From Thermocaproicibacter melissae (GTDB lineage Bacteria > Bacillota > Clostridia > Oscillospirales > Acutalibacteraceae), in NCBI RefSeq assembly GCF_024498295.1, contig NZ_CP101827.1:1740001-1804000 (forward strand): a DNA stretch of 64,000 nucleotides, in the 5' to 3' direction. The number at the start of each line of letters is the position of its first letter. The stretch's first letter is position 1. Positions 17,226 to 26,221 of the stretch are shown here, one piece after another. A program made the position numbers and the translations under genes. The notes beneath the pieces were generated by a model. The model worked only from the letters and a program-made list of their open reading frames with translations. It made no database searches and was not told where the DNA came from.

Positions 17226-18323
17226 ATGAAAAAAATCTGCACCCCAATTAAAATCGGTTCCAAAACTGTGCGCAATCGCATCACCTTTGCTCCGACCGTC
17301 AAATTTGATTGGACAGACGGTTCGGGAATTCCGATTGAACGCTTTGCCCGGCACTACGAGCTGCGTGCCAAAGGCGGCGCGGGTCTCATTGTGGTTGAGG
17401 CTACCTGCGTTACGCCGTCCGGCAGGCTTGCTCCGACACAGCTCGGCCTATGGGACGATTCCCAGATTGCCGGACACCGCGCCATCGCCGAAGCCTGCCA
17501 CAAACACGGTGCGGTCGTTCTGGTACAAATTCACCACGGCGGATATAACACCCACCCCGAATGTGGCCATGCAAAAGGCCCCTCTGCTGGACTTACAATC
17601 CACGGGCGAACAACGGAAGCGCTCACCGTAGACGAAATTGAAACCATCTGCGCCCAGTTCATCCGTGCCGCGGAGCGTGCCCATGAAGCAGGCTATGACG
17701 GAGTTCAGCTGCACGGGTGCCACGGATATCTTCTGAACCAATTTGCAAGCCCGCTGTCGAATCTTCGCACCGATGAATACGGCGGAACGGTCGAGAACCG
17801 CACCCGCTTGGCCTGCCGAATCATCCGCGGCATCAAAGAATCCTGCGGCAGTGATTTCATCGTTTCCGTCCGCACGCCCGGAGCGGAGCCTACCTTGGAG
17901 GATGCGTGGGCCATCGCGGATGCGTACATAGCCGCCGGCGCGGACTACCTTCAGGTATCCAGCGGAATGGGCTCGGAACAGATTAACTGCCCCGAGGGCC
18001 TGCCGTACACGCCAATCGTCTGGCAGGGAACCGAAATGCACCGGCATATCAACGGCAGGGTGCCCGTTTCGGTCGTAAACGGTATTCTGAAGCCCGAGCT
18101 TGCAACCTATATCATTGAAAACAATTTGGCCGATACCATCGACTCCGCACGCGCCATGCTTGCCGACCCAAACTGGCCGAACGCCGTGCTGACGGGGTCT
18201 TCTTACGTACCATGCAGAAACTGCAAAATCTGCTTTTGGAGTCCGTTTATGCCGCACCGCTGCCCCGCTGTTGCGGAGCGCCACAAAACCGACCCCGACT
18301 GCGTTGATTACAACGAAGCATAA
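17226..18323 (+). CDS. Old yellow enzyme-type FMN reductase with C-terminal Cys cluster
   Basis: NADH:flavin oxidoreductase of 365 residues, a TIM-barrel FMN protein. Family motifs include IKIGSKTVRNRITFAPTVKF, GLIVVEATCVTPSGR, VLVQIHHGG, DGVQLHGCHGYLLNQFASP (with the His/His substrate pair) and NRTRLACRIIRGIKE. The C-terminal Cys series CRNCKIC followed by a Cys nine residues after the third resembles the 4Fe-4S site of enoate and 2,4-dienoyl-CoA reductases. The FAD/NAD domains of those long enzymes are absent. The ATG at 17226 is preferred (GAGG upstream); an extension to 17163 is unlikely. Substrate unknown. Single gene between two terminator-bounded units. Confidence 0.88.
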   Translation: MKKICTPIKIGSKTVRNRITFAPTVKFDWTDGSGIPIERFARHYELRAKGGAGLIVVEATCVTPSGRLAPTQLGLWDDSQIAGHRAIAEACHKHGAVVLVQIHHGGYNTHPECGHAKGPSAGLTIHGRTTEALTVDEIETICAQFIRAAERAHEAGYDGVQLHGCHGYLLNQFASPLSNLRTDEYGGTVENRTRLACRIIRGIKESCGSDFIVSVRTPGAEPTLEDAWAIADAYIAAGADYLQVSSGMGSEQINCPEGLPYTPIVWQGTEMHRHINGRVPVSVVNGILKPELATYIIENNLADTIDSARAMLADPNWPNAVLTGSSYVPCRNCKICFWSPFMPHRCPAVAERHKTDPDCVDYNEA

Positions 18324-18382
18324 ACTTTCAAAACTGCCTTGAAACTTTTCGACATTTTTTGGGAAATCCCGATGGCAAACCT

Positions 18383-18411
18383 TTGACAGAAAAAATAGCG
18401 TTTGATATAAT
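18383..18411 (+). promoter_or_regulatory. Consensus promoter of the cation antiporter
   Basis: TTGACA (18383-18388), exactly 17 bases, TATAAT (18406-18411): a full sigma-A consensus. Such a strong promoter placed 110 bases before the gene suggests control at the leader rather than at initiation. Confidence 0.92.
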
Positions 18412-18433
18412 ATTTTATATAATAAAATATAGA

Positions 18434-18517
18434 ATTCGGTTGGGCGGCTGCTGCCGCTTCAAGAAGTTACTCCTTGGGTGGGGAGTCCGTTTGGGCTCCC
18501 CACTTTTATTCTTTTTT
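18434..18517 (+). promoter_or_regulatory. Folded leader with terminator: candidate cation-sensing riboswitch
   Basis: The transcript from the consensus promoter would begin near 18418. It contains a GCGGC-TGCT-GCCGC hairpin (18445-18458), an ACTCC segment (18470-18474, just before 18475), and a terminator (18478-18503 plus T-rich tail). ACTCC can pair with GGAGT at 18482-18486 in the 5' arm of the terminator, giving mutually exclusive folds. Layout and target gene match known Na+ (DUF1646) or Li+ (nhaA) riboswitch leaders, but I cannot assign a class by eye. Confidence 0.5.
18478..18517 (+). terminator. Leader terminator before the antiporter
   Basis: An 11-base stem (18478-18488 with 18493-18503, one U-G pair), loop GTTT, then a T-rich tract TTTTATTCTTTTTT. 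It ends 12 bases before the start codon, overlapping the region of the ribosome site, so read-through would need an alternative fold. Confidence 0.85.
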
Positions 18518-18528
18518 GGAGGATGAGT

Positions 18529-19698
18529 ATGGAAAAAATATTGTTGAATCTGGCACTGATTTTAGTTACTACAAAACTCGGAGGGCTGTTGAGCCGAAAA
18601 GTAAAAATGCCGGAAGTGCTCGGCGCCCTTTTGGCAGGCGTTATCATCGGACCGGTCTGCCTGAACCTCGTCAGCTATGACAGCGACATCAAGCTCCTCG
18701 CAAATCTTGGCGTAATCTTCCTGATGTTTCTGGCCGGTCTTGAAACCGACCTCGAACAGTTCAAAAAAGCCGGCAAATCTTCGTTTATGATTGCGCTGTT
18801 TGGAATTCTTGTTCCGCTGATTTTAGGTACTCTAAGTGCCTTTCTGTTCTACGACAACGTGATTGAGAACCTCTTCATCGGCATTATCCTCACGGCCACA
18901 AGCGTAAGCATCACCGTGGAGACGCTGACCGAACTCGGCAAACTGAACACGACAGCCGGAATCAACATCCTCGGTGCCGCCGTGATTGACGACATTCTCG
19001 GAATCATTCTCGTGTCGGCGCTGCTTTCCGCAAACAACAGCAGCGATGGGGGCTCCCTTGTGCGGAGTCTTGTTGGTATCCTTCTGTTCTGCGCAGTCGG
19101 AATTCTCGCAATTCTATTCGCGCCGAAGCTGATGGAACGGTTTCAGGACAGAATCCACCCTGGCCATACATACTTTACGATTGCCCTTGCCGCTGTGCTT
19201 GTGATTGCATTTCTAGCCGAGGGCCTTGGTATTGCGGCCATTACGGGCGCCTACCTCTGCGGGCTGCTGCTTTCGCAGTTCCCGCACAAGCAGTACCTCC
19301 AGAAAAATGTGAAAGCGATTTCTTCCGGTTTTCTCTCCCCCATATTCTTTGCGAGCGTAGGGCTTGAGGCCAGCCTGAACGGATTCAGCATGCGCGAGGT
19401 GCTGATTACCTTTATTATGTTCGTGATTGCGGTAATCGGGAAAGTCCTTGGCTGCGGGGCTGGGGCGCGCATCTTCAAAATCAGCAAACGGGAATCGCTT
19501 CAAATCGGCGTGGGAATGGTCTCCCGCGGCGAAGTTGCAATCATCACCGCAAACATCGGCCTTCAGGCGAAAATCATCTCGCAGGAGGTTTTTATTCCCA
19601 CAATTCTGGTTGTTCTACTGACTACAATCATCACTCCGATTCTGCTGAAACTCACCTTTACGCACCGCAGAATGCGCATGGTTGACAGCGAAAATTGA
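18529..19698 (+). CDS. CPA2-family Na+(K+)/H+ antiporter (Kef/NapA-like)
   Basis: Membrane cation/proton antiporter of 389 residues with about 11-12 hydrophobic segments. Family features are GGLLSRKVKMPEVLGALLAGVIIGP in the first helices, FLMFLAGLETDLEQF, LGAAVIDDILGIILVS (the DD-type ion-binding pair) and MVSRGEVAII. There is no TrkA-N/RCK cytoplasmic domain, unlike full KefB/KefC. The start is the ATG at 18529, six bases after GGAGG. Expression is probably set by the upstream leader. Single-gene unit ending at a shared terminator. Confidence 0.92.
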   Translation: MEKILLNLALILVTTKLGGLLSRKVKMPEVLGALLAGVIIGPVCLNLVSYDSDIKLLANLGVIFLMFLAGLETDLEQFKKAGKSSFMIALFGILVPLILGTLSAFLFYDNVIENLFIGIILTATSVSITVETLTELGKLNTTAGINILGAAVIDDILGIILVSALLSANNSSDGGSLVRSLVGILLFCAVGILAILFAPKLMERFQDRIHPGHTYFTIALAAVLVIAFLAEGLGIAAITGAYLCGLLLSQFPHKQYLQKNVKAISSGFLSPIFFASVGLEASLNGFSMREVLITFIMFVIAVIGKVLGCGAGARIFKISKRESLQIGVGMVSRGEVAIITANIGLQAKIISQEVFIPTILVVLLTTIITPILLKLTFTHRRMRMVDSEN

Positions 19699-19742
19699 CC
19701 TACTCATGAATATTTCACACAGGTCATGTTTCCAGAAAGCAC

Positions 19743-19781
19743 AAAAGCGGCTGCCCGAATTCGGGCAGCCGCTCATTTTTT
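19743..19781. terminator. Bidirectional terminator between antiporter and lysC
   Basis: A perfect 26-base palindrome (13-base arms at 19747-19759 and 19760-19772) with A-run on the left and T-run on the right, serving both converging genes. Confidence 0.93.
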
Positions 19782-19791
19782 CTAGAAAGAA

Positions 19792-21012
19792 TTAGTGTTG
19801 TTCCATTTCATCGAAGAATCTCTCGTGAATCATGCTGACCGCTCTGTCTGCATCTTTGCGGTCAATCAAAACCGAAATCTTGATTTCGCTCGTAGCAATC
19901 ATCTGAATGTTGATGTTGGCGTCATAAAGTGCCTCAAACATCTTGGCGGCAGTTCCGGGGTGTGATTCCATACCTGCGCCGACGATGGACACCTTGGCGA
20001 CGTTTTCGTCATAAACAATCGAATTGGCGCCAATCTGCTCCAGATAGTCGGAAAGCAGGTCAACCGTTGTCTTGAGGTTCGCGCGGCTCACGGTGAAGCT
20101 GATATCTTTCGTTCCGTTTCTACCGACAGACTGAAGAATAATATCGACATTGATGTTTTTCGCTGCAAGCTTTGAGAAAATCTTGAATGCAAGGCCCGGG
20201 CGGTCCGGTACACCGATAATTGAAACGCGGGCAACATCCTCATCTTTTGCAACGCCGCTAATCAGCATTTCTTCCATTTTTACTGCCTCCTTGACAATCG
20301 TTCCCGGTTTTCTGGTCAAGCTTGAAAGCACTTCTAGCTCTATGCCATATTTCTTTGCCATTTCAACAGAGCGATTATTCAGTACCTGCGCACCGAGCGA
20401 CGCAAGCTCAAGCATTTCATCGTAGGAAATTTCACTCAGTTTCCGCGCATTCTTCACTTTCCGCGGATCGGCAGTAAACACGCCCTCAACATCGGTGTAA
20501 ATCTGGCACAAATCGGCATGCATGGCGGCGGCAAGTGCCACAGCACTCGTGTCGGAGCCTCCGCGCCCAAGCGTCGTCATGTCATCGTAGCGGTTGATGC
20601 CCTGAAAGCCCGTAACAACAACGATGTTCTTCTTATCAAGTTCTTTGCGGATGCGGTCCGGCTCTATGCGCTTAATGCGGGCGCTGCCGTAAGCCGAACT
20701 TGTGATAAACCCGGCCTGCCATCCGAGCAGAGAAATCACGGGGTAACCGAGCTTTTCAATCGCCATGGCAAGCAGGGCAGCAGACATTTGTTCGCCTGCC
20801 GTCAAAAGCATATCCATTTCACGCTTGGAAGCATCTTCGTTGATTTCTTTCGCCTTTGCGATAAGATCATCGGTCGTATCTCCCTGCGCGGAAACGACTA
20901 CAATGACCTTGTTTCCCGCTTCGTAGGTGCGGGTAACGATATCCGCCACATTGAACAGACGATCCTTGTCCGCGACGGAACTGCCTCCGAATTTTTGAAC
21001 AATCAAGGCCAT
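19792..21012 (-). CDS. lysC: Aspartate kinase
   Basis: First enzyme of the aspartate pathway, phosphorylating L-aspartate; 406 residues. The kinase domain opens with MALIVQKFGGSSV and contains TLGRGGSDTSAVALAAA and YTDVEGVFTADPR. Two ACT domains follow (from about residue 260: VSIIGVPDRPG and VSIVGAGMESHPG), the site of Lys/Thr feedback. The ATG at 21012 gives the usual N-terminus; a six-codon longer start overlaps the GGAGG ribosome site. Last gene of hom-thrB-lysC, suggesting a threonine-dedicated isozyme. Confidence 0.96.
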   Translation of the reverse strand: MALIVQKFGGSSVADKDRLFNVADIVTRTYEAGNKVIVVVSAQGDTTDDLIAKAKEINEDASKREMDMLLTAGEQMSAALLAMAIEKLGYPVISLLGWQAGFITSSAYGSARIKRIEPDRIRKELDKKNIVVVTGFQGINRYDDMTTLGRGGSDTSAVALAAAMHADLCQIYTDVEGVFTADPRKVKNARKLSEISYDEMLELASLGAQVLNNRSVEMAKKYGIELEVLSSLTRKPGTIVKEAVKMEEMLISGVAKDEDVARVSIIGVPDRPGLAFKIFSKLAAKNINVDIILQSVGRNGTKDISFTVSRANLKTTVDLLSDYLEQIGANSIVYDENVAKVSIVGAGMESHPGTAAKMFEALYDANINIQMIATSEIKISVLIDRKDADRAVSMIHERFFDEMEQH

Positions 21013-21053
21013 ATATGTTCCATCCTCCATCTATTTCTGTGATTTAGCGCCAC

Positions 21054-21950
21054 TCACTCTGTGAAGATCTGTGCACCGTTGGGGTCAGCAGTAAGCGTTT
21101 CAATTTTCCAGCCATTAATTCCTTTTTCCTTCAAGCGGGATTTGGCCAGAGCGGAAAAGCGCTCCGCCTCATTGGAAGATACCATGGATATGATGGTTGG
21201 GCCTGCACCGCTGACATATGTACCGAGTGAACCAAGCTCATAACTCATGCGGAATACATCGTCGAGATGCTCAATGAGGCCTGAACGGTACGGCTGGTGA
21301 ATCTTATCCTGCACAGCCACCCGCAGATTTTCAAGTTTACCGGAAAAAAGAGATGCCGTCATAAGCGCAGAACGGGAAAGATTGTAGACCGCATCGTCGC
21401 GCGAATACTGCTGTGGCAAAACAGAACGCGCTTTTTCCGTTTTGAGTTCAAACGGCGGAATGAACAGCACAAAGCGAATCTTCTCGGAAACGGGGACACT
21501 GACGCTGTAAACGCGCCCGGCCTCCATTGCGGAAGCAACCAAACCGCCTTCAATGGCCGGAGTGGTATTGTCCGGGTGACCTTCGATTTCCGCCGCAAGG
21601 TCGGTCAGTTCCTTCTGGCTCAAAGGGCTGCCGAGCATTCGGTTGGCGCCGAGAATACCGGCCACGATGCAAGCGGAGCTGCTTCCAAGCCCGCGTGCCA
21701 TCGGAATATTGTTTAACTGGATGATTTTCAAACCGGGGAGCTTATGCCCGCATCTTTCATAAAGGCTCTTAGCGGCCCAATAGATGAGGTTTGTTTCATC
21801 CTTCGGAATTGGAACATCGTCTTTGCTTGTGATGCTAATGGTGTCGGATTCTTCCATCCAGACTTGGTTATAAAGATTCAGCGCAATGCCCAGCGAATCA
21901 AAGCCCGAACCCAGATTGGCGCTGGTTGCGGGAACCTGAATGCGTATCAT
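21054..21950 (-). CDS. thrB: Homoserine kinase
   Basis: GHMP-family kinase of 298 residues phosphorylating L-homoserine on the way to threonine. Motifs are VPATSANLGSGFDSLGIAL at the start, the ATP-binding GLGSSSACIVAGI, and GTYVSGAGPTIISM near the C-terminus. It sits 16 bases after hom and 41 before lysC on the same strand. Usual length. Confidence 0.97.
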   Translation of the reverse strand: MIRIQVPATSANLGSGFDSLGIALNLYNQVWMEESDTISITSKDDVPIPKDETNLIYWAAKSLYERCGHKLPGLKIIQLNNIPMARGLGSSSACIVAGILGANRMLGSPLSQKELTDLAAEIEGHPDNTTPAIEGGLVASAMEAGRVYSVSVPVSEKIRFVLFIPPFELKTEKARSVLPQQYSRDDAVYNLSRSALMTASLFSGKLENLRVAVQDKIHQPYRSGLIEHLDDVFRMSYELGSLGTYVSGAGPTIISMVSSNEAERFSALAKSRLKEKGINGWKIETLTADPNGAQIFTE

Positions 21951-21966
21951 GATAACATCCCCAAAC

Positions 21967-23205
21967 TTACAGATCGCCGATGCGGATTGTGTTCAGAATT
22001 TCCACACCGGATTCGGACAAACGTGCAATTCTCTCCACAATGTCTTTTTCTTTCATGACAGGAGTGACAAATGCCGCTTCTCCCGGTTCCGCGTGTTTGC
22101 GGGTTATCTGCTCCGCTGTTCCGAACAGTTCCTTCACCTTGCCGGAAACGTCGCTTTCCGATTTCAGGCAAATATACATGGCTGTTTCGTTTTCGAGGTA
22201 ATCCTCCACATAATCGGGAGCACCATCGTCCCAATACAGATATTTTCTCGCCTTGAAATGCTTGACACAGTCGATGACGTCCGCTACAACCGCACTTGCC
22301 GTAGGAAGCTTTCCGGCACCCTTTCCGTAAAACACAACGTCTCCGGTGGAGTCGCCGCGGACCATGATGCCGTTGAACACATCATCGACGTTTGCAAGCT
22401 GGCTTTCACGCGGAAGGAACATCGGGCAAACAATAATCTGCACTTTTCCACTTGGGACGCGCTTTACCATTCCGATGAGCTTTACGACACCGCCCCAGGC
22501 TGCGGCATATTCAACATCGCGCAGAGTAATCTTTGTAATCCCCTCGGTATGCACCTGCTCGGGGTAAACGTGCTTGCCGTAAGCAAGAGACGCAAGGATA
22601 CAGATTTTGCGGCACGCGTCGGCGCCCTCAATATCCGCGGCGGGATTGCGTTCCGCATAGCCGAGCTTCTGTGCAAGCGCAAGCGCTTCGTCAAAGCCCA
22701 TCTTCTCGCGAATCATTTTTGTGAGAATGAAATTGGTCGTGCCGTTCAAAATACCGGCGATCTCAACCACTTCGTTTGCAGCCAAGCACTGGCTGATCGG
22801 GCGGATAATCGGAATTCCGCCTCCGACACTCGCTTCAAACAAGAAGTTGAGGTTGTTCCGCTGTGCAATTTTTAGAAGCTCTGCGCCTTTTGCCGCCACG
22901 AGCTCCTTGTTGGAGGTTACGACGCTCTTGCCGTTCTCCAGGCACATTTTCACATAATCGTATGCCGGGTGGAGTCCGCCCATAACTTCCACAACAATCC
23001 GCACTTCGGGATCATTGAGAATGGTATCGAACGACTTGATGAACTTGCTTTCAAACGGGCTTCCCGGGAAATCACGAAGATCCAGAATGTATTTTATGTT
23101 AATCTGCTCTTTGGCACGCACAGCAATGCTGTCTGCGTGTTTTGTCAGCACTTCAACGACACCCGAACCAACCGTGCCGTAACCCATAACTGCTATTTGA
23201 ACCAT
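21967..23205 (-). CDS. hom: Homoserine dehydrogenase
   Basis: NAD(P)-dependent reductase of aspartate semialdehyde, 412 residues. The Rossmann motif GYGTVGSGV, the catalytic segment ASVGGGIPIIRPISQCL with GILNGTTNFILT, and AGKLPTASAVVADVID are clear. A C-terminal ACT domain (about 340-412) gives feedback by threonine. First gene of hom-thrB-lysC; AAGGGGTG lies six bases before ATG 23205. Confidence 0.97.
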   Translation of the reverse strand: MVQIAVMGYGTVGSGVVEVLTKHADSIAVRAKEQINIKYILDLRDFPGSPFESKFIKSFDTILNDPEVRIVVEVMGGLHPAYDYVKMCLENGKSVVTSNKELVAAKGAELLKIAQRNNLNFLFEASVGGGIPIIRPISQCLAANEVVEIAGILNGTTNFILTKMIREKMGFDEALALAQKLGYAERNPAADIEGADACRKICILASLAYGKHVYPEQVHTEGITKITLRDVEYAAAWGGVVKLIGMVKRVPSGKVQIIVCPMFLPRESQLANVDDVFNGIMVRGDSTGDVVFYGKGAGKLPTASAVVADVIDCVKHFKARKYLYWDDGAPDYVEDYLENETAMYICLKSESDVSGKVKELFGTAEQITRKHAEPGEAAFVTPVMKEKDIVERIARLSESGVEILNTIRIGDL

Positions 23206-23297
23206 ACAAGCACCCCTTGTTGTCCATTTCCCACAACATTTGCCAATGATTTTGCACTTTAACAGTTTAACATGATTTCAGTTCGGATTCAACTGTG

Positions 23298-25679
23298 TTA
23301 CTCGCCAAAAAACGCAGCACTATTGCTCAGTTTCATGTGCTGCTTGGTTCCTCCTGTTTTGCGGGATGTGGTTGAGCTGCTGCTACTGCTGCTATCGTCA
23401 TTATTACTACTACTAAAGTCGCTGCTCGTTTCCTGAGAATCCGCTGAAGAAGGATTGCTCTCGGGAGGAACAAAGGAAGAAGCAGGAGCCGGTGTGGACA
23501 TCGGGCTGCTGACCTCGCTGGAAACAACAGCCGAACTCGGGCTTGAGGAACCGTCACCGGTGCAAAGCCCCGGCATGCTGTTTTTGTCATACCATCCTGT
23601 TCCGATTTCCAGACATTGGCCGGGAACTGCCAGCAGCCCCGTCTTTTTGCAGAAGGTGGCGGAAACCACACTGGAATCAAACTGGAATGTCTTTTTCGCC
23701 TTGCCGGAAAGGTACTCGGTCATAATGTTTTTCCAAATTCGTTTTGCGGCATTGGCATCTTTAATCTCGGAAGGATTTAGGTAGCCGGTCCATACGCCGG
23801 CGACAGCATACGGGGTGCCGCCCACGAACCAGCTGTCCTTGTTGCTGTCGGTTGTACCGGTCTTGCCAAAGGTCTGCCAGCCGCTGATATTTGCTGATTT
23901 ACCGGTACCGGATGTCATAACGTGATTCAGCAGCTTGTTCATGACTGTGGCGGCGGAAGGCGAAATCGCCTGCGTAAAGGTAACATTGCGGTTATCCATG
24001 CCTTCGATGACGTTCCCGTCGTGGTCGGTCACGTAATAGTACGTGTATGGCTTATAGTATTTACCGCCGTTTCCGAAAATTTGATACGCCGCGGTCATCT
24101 CTCGAACCGTGACACCGTGCGTCAAACCGCCGATACCCGAAGCGAGGTTGTAATCTCCGTTTTCAATGCTGGTAAAATCGAGTTTTTTGCGCATAAAATC
24201 GAGGCCGATCTTCGGCGTGAGCTGTTTGTAAAGGGAAATGGCCGCTGCGTTGTATGACTGCTCAAGGGCATATTCCACTGTAATCATGCCATGATAATCG
24301 TGGTCTGCGCTGTCCCAGTTTTTCGGGCCGGGCTTGCCTTTTCCGAAGTAATCCGGCTGCGGCTCGTCGTTGATAAGGCTTGAATAATTCACAATGCCGG
24401 AATTAATGGCCGGTGCATAGATTGCTAAAGGCTTAATGGAAGAACCGGGCTGCCTCTTTGCGTCTGTTGCAAGGTTAAACAGGCGGTTCTGAGTTTTTGT
24501 TCCGCGGGCACCTTCCACTGCGAGGACTCGGCCTTTGTAATCCATTGCCACAAAACCGGCCTGCAGCTTTAAATCCGACTGTGAAAAAAGCTTCTTGCTG
24601 GTAAAGACATCATCAGCCGCCTTTTGCATCTCCACGTTCATCGCAGAATAAATGTGCAGGCCGCCGCGATAAATGAGGTCGATAGCGTGTTCGGCGGAAC
24701 AGTTGTAGGCCTTCATGAGGCCTTCCTTTACATCGTTGAACAGAGTCTCGGTGTACCAGTTCCAAACTTCGTTTTCGTCGATGACTTCTTCCTTTTTCTT
24801 GCCGACGAACTGCATATGATTAGACTCCGCCATGGCACTCTTGTACTCGCTTTCCGTGATTTTCTTCTGCTCGTACATTTCGGTGAGCACCGTCTGCTGG
24901 CGTTTCCTGTTTGCCTCCGGATGGAGCAAAGGATTATAAGCGGTTGGGTTCCGCGTAATTCCTGCGATTGCTGCGCATTGGGCAAGGTCGCAATCCTTAA
25001 TACTTTTGCCGAAATAGAGATTTGCCGCCGCCTCAACGCCGTTGCATCCGCTGCCAAAGTTTACGACGTTCAGGTAGGCCGTTAATATTTCATCTTTCGA
25101 GTACTTTTTCTCAAGGTTGATTGCGCGGAAAATCTCTTTGACTTTCCTCGTAATGCTGACGTCGTCCTCACCGGTCAGGTTTTTAATGAGCTGCTGGGTG
25201 ATGGTCGAACCGCCATAACCGCTGCCACTGTTGGTAAGGTGAAGAAGACTTGCCGCCGCACCGATTGTACGCTTCCAGTCCACGCCTTTATGATCATTGA
25301 AGCGCTTATCCTCAATCGCAATAATGGCGTTCTTCATATTGGCCGGGATTTTATCGGAATCCACCCAGACACGGTTCTCTGTGCTGTAAAGGCTTTGGTA
25401 TTTTACCGGCTTGGTGGGATCGTCATTTTCGCCGTTCACATAGATAAACGAAGTGTAGTTCAGTTGCAGCTTCTGAAGGTCGAGGTCTACGGACGAGTTC
25501 CTCATGCTGAGCACGTATGAAGTTATGGTAACCACAACAATTACCGCAGCAATGACACAAATGACAAAAAAGGTGAGAAGGCCCTTCAAAAGCATATGAA
25601 CAATCGACTTGCCTGTCGAAATTCTATCACCCTGAACCATGACCGGGCCGGCGTATTGATTGATATCGGTTTTTCTCAT
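23298..25679 (-). CDS. Class A penicillin-binding protein (PBP1A type)
   Basis: Bifunctional peptidoglycan synthase of 793 residues. Short cytoplasmic N-terminus, membrane anchor at about 34-56, GT51 glycosyltransferase (catalytic E123 in AIEDKRFNDHKGVDW, then GSTITQQLIKNL), and transpeptidase with SxxK (S413 to K416 in QPGSSIKPL), SYN in EQSYNAA, and GKTGTTDSNKD. The last ~80 residues are Ser/Pro-rich low complexity, a disordered outer tail, with LSNSAAFFGE at the end. Divergent from the BofC-like gene. Single-gene unit as far as can be seen. Confidence 0.96.
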   Translation of the reverse strand: MRKTDINQYAGPVMVQGDRISTGKSIVHMLLKGLLTFFVICVIAAVIVVVTITSYVLSMRNSSVDLDLQKLQLNYTSFIYVNGENDDPTKPVKYQSLYSTENRVWVDSDKIPANMKNAIIAIEDKRFNDHKGVDWKRTIGAAASLLHLTNSGSGYGGSTITQQLIKNLTGEDDVSITRKVKEIFRAINLEKKYSKDEILTAYLNVVNFGSGCNGVEAAANLYFGKSIKDCDLAQCAAIAGITRNPTAYNPLLHPEANRKRQQTVLTEMYEQKKITESEYKSAMAESNHMQFVGKKKEEVIDENEVWNWYTETLFNDVKEGLMKAYNCSAEHAIDLIYRGGLHIYSAMNVEMQKAADDVFTSKKLFSQSDLKLQAGFVAMDYKGRVLAVEGARGTKTQNRLFNLATDAKRQPGSSIKPLAIYAPAINSGIVNYSSLINDEPQPDYFGKGKPGPKNWDSADHDYHGMITVEYALEQSYNAAAISLYKQLTPKIGLDFMRKKLDFTSIENGDYNLASGIGGLTHGVTVREMTAAYQIFGNGGKYYKPYTYYYVTDHDGNVIEGMDNRNVTFTQAISPSAATVMNKLLNHVMTSGTGKSANISGWQTFGKTGTTDSNKDSWFVGGTPYAVAGVWTGYLNPSEIKDANAAKRIWKNIMTEYLSGKAKKTFQFDSSVVSATFCKKTGLLAVPGQCLEIGTGWYDKNSMPGLCTGDGSSSPSSAVVSSEVSSPMSTPAPASSFVPPESNPSSADSQETSSDFSSSNNDDSSSSSSSTTSRKTGGTKQHMKLSNSAAFFGE

Positions 25680-25767
25680 GGAGTACCGCCTTTCCGTTTG
25701 ACAAATGCCAATTATGGTGAATAATTTGGAATATTTTACAAATTATAAAGATTGAGGTGATGGGCTG

Positions 25768-26163
25768 TTGAAAAAAATAAATATCTTATTGTATAGTATT
25801 GCCGCAGCCGCAATCTGCACAATCATATATGTGAAAGCCGGCAACACACTCAGCCTCGAAAACCGGCAATACAATTCGTCAACACCTGGAAACAGTATGT
25901 CAAGTTATTTTACCTCAAAAGCGCCTTCAAGTCAAGAAAACGAGAGCATCGCGCCGGCATCGGAAAGCAGCGCCGACGTCTACATTGTAAAAGCTTATAA
26001 AGGGCACATTGCTGTCTTTCACGGCGATGATCCGAACCCGATTGAAGAAATCAATACCGATGTGTCGATCCTTCCGAAAGAGGACCAAAACGTGTTGGAA
26101 AAGGGAAAGGTTCTCTACTCAATTGCCGAAGTGAAGAAACTTATGGAAGACTATGACAGTTAA
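25768..26163 (+). CDS. Small membrane-anchored BofC C-terminal-like protein
   Basis: Protein of 131 residues with one N-terminal membrane segment (about 6-24), a Ser-rich linker, and a compact C-terminal domain (about 70-131: YIVKAYKGHIAVFHGDD, LPKEDQNVLEKG, EVKKLMEDY). That domain resembles the BofC C-terminal domain, which in Bacillus spores takes part in signalling to sigma-K processing. Many Clostridia have such short proteins of unknown role. Start is TTG 25768, eight bases after GAGGTGA. The exported location and the family are inference from pattern. Confidence 0.75.
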   Translation: MKKINILLYSIAAAAICTIIYVKAGNTLSLENRQYNSSTPGNSMSSYFTSKAPSSQENESIAPASESSADVYIVKAYKGHIAVFHGDDPNPIEEINTDVSILPKEDQNVLEKGKVLYSIAEVKKLMEDYDS

Positions 26164-26175
26164 AATCGGAAAAGA

Positions 26176-26220
26176 TCAAAAAGCGCCGCCCCATCTATGA
26201 TGGAACGGCGCTTTTGTCTT
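26176..26220. terminator. Bidirectional terminator between BofC-like gene and secF
   Basis: Ten-base arms (26179-26188 and 26206-26215) with A-run and T-run flanks, between the converging genes. Confidence 0.88.
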
Positions 26221-26221
26221 G

